Program-made: the position numbers and the translations under genes
From: Corynebacterium sp.
GTDB lineage: Bacteria > Actinomycetota > Actinomycetes > Mycobacteriales > Mycobacteriaceae
Reading direction: 5' to 3'
NCBI GenBank assembly: GCA_030450335.1
Contig: JAKDIS010000120.1
Location: forward strand, 1 to 7,122
Length of the DNA stretch: 7,122 nucleotides
Shown: one piece after another, positions 5,455 through 7,122 of the stretch
Numbering within the stretch: position 1 is the stretch's first letter
Layout: each line of letters begins with the position of its first letter
The notes under the pieces: model-generated
Databases searched by the model: none
What the model was told of the DNA's origin: nothing
What the model saw: the letters and a program-made list of their open reading frames with translations, nothing else

Positions 5455-7074
5455 GTGCCACCGCGTGTCCGCATGTCCGCCCCCGCCCTGTTGGCCGGTG
5501 CCGCCGTCGCCGCCTCGACCGTCTTCGCGCTGCCGACCGCCGCCGCAGACCCAGACGCCGCCGCAGTCCCGCAACCCCAGGCGTCCAACGACGTCACCTG
5601 GGAGAACTGCCCGGAGCAGGTCACCGTCGACACCGCCGAGTGCGGTCGTCTCGACGTGCCGATGTACCACTCCGATCCCGACGGTGAGCAGATCTCCGTC
5701 GGCTTCGTCCGGGTGCCGGCGTCCGACCCGGAGTCCCGACGCGGGACATTGTTCGGCAACCCCGGCGGCCCTAGCGGCGACGGGTACTCCTTCTTCGGCT
5801 ACGACCAGGAGGGCGGTCTCTCCTGGCCCGAGGAGATGAGGGAGGAATGGGACCTCGTCGCGGTGCAACCCCGTGGACTGGAAGGCTCCACCCCGGTGGA
5901 CTGCCTGCATGAACCGTCCGGCTACGACGCCGTCCGGGCGCAGCTGGAGCCGGGCGGCTACGTCAAGGCCGCCTGCGAGACAGGCACACCCGGCTACACC
6001 GACGCGCTCACCACCAAAGAAACGGCCGGCGACTGGGAGGACGTGCGCGCCGCCCTCGGCGAGGAGAAGATCTCGCTGCTGGGCCTGAGCTACGGCACGC
6101 AGCTGGCGTCGACCTACGCCACGATGTTCCCGCAGCGCACCGACCGCACCGTACTGGATTCCGGCTACGACGTGCAGCGCGCCTGGGCCGGTGTGCTCGA
6201 CGACCAGACCGGCGGGTACACCGACGGTCTGCACGACTTCCTGACCTGGGCGGCGCGGAACAACGACACCTACGGGCTCGGAGAGACCCCGTTGGAGGTC
6301 TACCGGTCCTGGTCACGGGTGGTCGTGGAGGAGTCCGGCACGAATCCCACGGTGGTGCCGCCGCCCGCGCAGGTAGGCGACCTCCCGCCCGGCCTGCAGT
6401 GGGGTGGCCAGCCCGCCGCCGACCTGCTCACCGCTGTCGGGGAACCGCAGGCCCGCCTGGAGAACCTCTTCCGCATGGTCGCCGCGCCCGGCGCCGTCCA
6501 GAGTTCCTCGATGACCTTGGCGATGACCCGCGCGCTCGTTCCGTCGCCGAACAACTGGGGCACGCTGGCGGGCCTCGTCGCCGGCACGGAAACCCCGCCG
6601 TCCGTCGAGGAGCTGGCGGCACAGAACCAGGACCCGTCCACGACTGTGCCGATCTACATGCAGTCGATGGTCATCTGCAACGAGAACCAGGTCGCACCCG
6701 ACTACTCACGTATCCCCGAGGCGGTGTGGAACGGCTACGTGGTGCAGGACGCCTTCTCCGCGCCCGGCGACCTCGCCGCGGCGGGGATCAGCTGCAACGG
6801 CATCGAGCCGGACGCTCCGTTCGTCGACATCGACGGCGGCGCGCTGCAGACCGCGCCGCTGCAGGTCCAGGGCACCGGTGACCCGCAGACGCTCTACCGC
6901 ACGCACCGCCCGATGGCGGAGGCGATGAACAGCCACGTCATCACCGTGGACGGCCCGGGGCACGGCCAGGTCGGCTTCGGCAACGACGTGGTGGACGACG
7001 CCGTCGTGGAGTACCTGCGCACCGGCAGCACCGACGTGACGTCCGCCCCGTCACGTCCGGTGGGTACCGCCTAG
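5455..7074 (+). CDS. Secreted alpha/beta-hydrolase, tripeptidyl-aminopeptidase type
   Basis: This 539-residue protein starts at GTG 5455, preceded by AGGAGA (5445-5450) at proper spacing; the ATG at 5473 (Met7) lacks such a site. It stops at TAG 7072-7074. Residues 1-31 look like a signal peptide: a short basic N-terminus, an Ala-rich core and a likely cleavage after TAAA before Asp32. The mature enzyme has the actinobacterial tripeptidyl aminopeptidase pattern: an early cysteine pair (C52, C63) around the VPMYHSDPDG segment, an oxyanion-type NPGGPSGDG loop (102-110), the nucleophile elbow GLSYG with S212, a likely acid D476 in GTGDPQT and H503 in GPGHG. Further cysteines (C150, C174, C408, C447) suit an exported, disulfide-bonded protein. 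It probably hydrolyses peptides or esters outside the membrane; relatives include Streptomyces SlpD/SlpE-like proteases. NPGGPSGDG differs from the usual NPGGPGxSG. It diverges from the permease gene, with no clear functional link. Confidence 0.87.
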   Translation: MPPRVRMSAPALLAGAAVAASTVFALPTAAADPDAAAVPQPQASNDVTWENCPEQVTVDTAECGRLDVPMYHSDPDGEQISVGFVRVPASDPESRRGTLFGNPGGPSGDGYSFFGYDQEGGLSWPEEMREEWDLVAVQPRGLEGSTPVDCLHEPSGYDAVRAQLEPGGYVKAACETGTPGYTDALTTKETAGDWEDVRAALGEEKISLLGLSYGTQLASTYATMFPQRTDRTVLDSGYDVQRAWAGVLDDQTGGYTDGLHDFLTWAARNNDTYGLGETPLEVYRSWSRVVVEESGTNPTVVPPPAQVGDLPPGLQWGGQPAADLLTAVGEPQARLENLFRMVAAPGAVQSSSMTLAMTRALVPSPNNWGTLAGLVAGTETPPSVEELAAQNQDPSTTVPIYMQSMVICNENQVAPDYSRIPEAVWNGYVVQDAFSAPGDLAAAGISCNGIEPDAPFVDIDGGALQTAPLQVQGTGDPQTLYRTHRPMAEAMNSHVITVDGPGHGQVGFGNDVVDDAVVEYLRTGSTDVTSAPSRPVGTA

Positions 7075-7122
7075 GTCGTGTTGCTAAAGGGTTTGTGGCG
7101 GCCAGGATGACACCCTCAGGCG
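7075..7122. other. Unassigned right edge, possible insertion-sequence end
   Basis: The 48 bases after the hydrolase stop contain no terminator hairpin and no recognisable gene start. The sequence immediately after the stop, GTCGTGTTGCTAAAGG, has the look of a transposon terminal repeat and directly abuts CTAG (7071-7074), a tetranucleotide that IS5-type elements often duplicate on insertion. The partner end lies outside the window, so this stays a guess. Confidence 0.15.

Noticed and set aside
5199..5687. Small plus-strand reading frames across the divergent region and the hydrolase start
   Set aside because: They run out of frame into the hydrolase gene, are Arg/Pro-rich and lack ribosome binding sites.

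Overview
The window is high-GC DNA (by eye about two thirds G+C, with strong G/C bias at third codon positions). It has typical actinobacterial gene content and AGGAGG-type ribosome binding sites. A candidate operator resembling the corynebacterial McbR motif points to the Mycobacteriales, most likely Corynebacterium or a close relative. That placement is an inference from style and motifs.

Layout: four genes lie on the minus strand and one on the plus strand. Reading in the direction of transcription from about 5140 leftwards, they are: (i) a thiosulfate-uptake permease of the YeeE/YedE family fused to a C-terminal TusA-type sulfur-carrier domain (3705-5138); (ii) a YihY/BrkB-type integral membrane protein with an Asp-Gly repeat tail (2541-3650); (iii) two tandem paralogous heme oxygenase-like proteins of the DUF2236/MpaB/latex-clearing-protein superfamily (1149-2405, and 1-1119, which runs off the left edge). 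On the plus strand, diverging from the permease gene, is a secreted alpha/beta-hydrolase of the tripeptidyl-aminopeptidase type (5455-7074). The last 48 bases after it are unassigned and could be the edge of an insertion sequence.

The non-coding parts carry most of the regulatory signal. The 316-base divergent region (5139-5454) holds a candidate promoter for each gene, several short inverted repeats and a 16-base near-palindrome (TGAAC-N6-GTCTA) at 5174-5189. That near-palindrome matches 8 of 10 positions of the TAGAC-N6-GTCTA motif of McbR, the sulfur-metabolism repressor of Corynebacterium. It sits just upstream of a thiosulfate transporter gene, so the regulatory logic fits. A hairpin and an AT-rich promoter-like patch separate the BrkB gene from the oxygenase pair, suggesting that the pair is its own two-gene transcription unit.

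The genes do not form one obvious pathway. Permease plus sulfur carrier form a sulfur-assimilation unit in a single polypeptide. The oxygenase pair looks like a duplicated enzyme in which the central-to-C-terminal segment has diverged much more than the flanks, and one copy has lost a histidine near the presumed heme region. I see no clearly new multi-gene system. The most interesting items are the duplicated oxygenases and the operator at the permease-TusA fusion.
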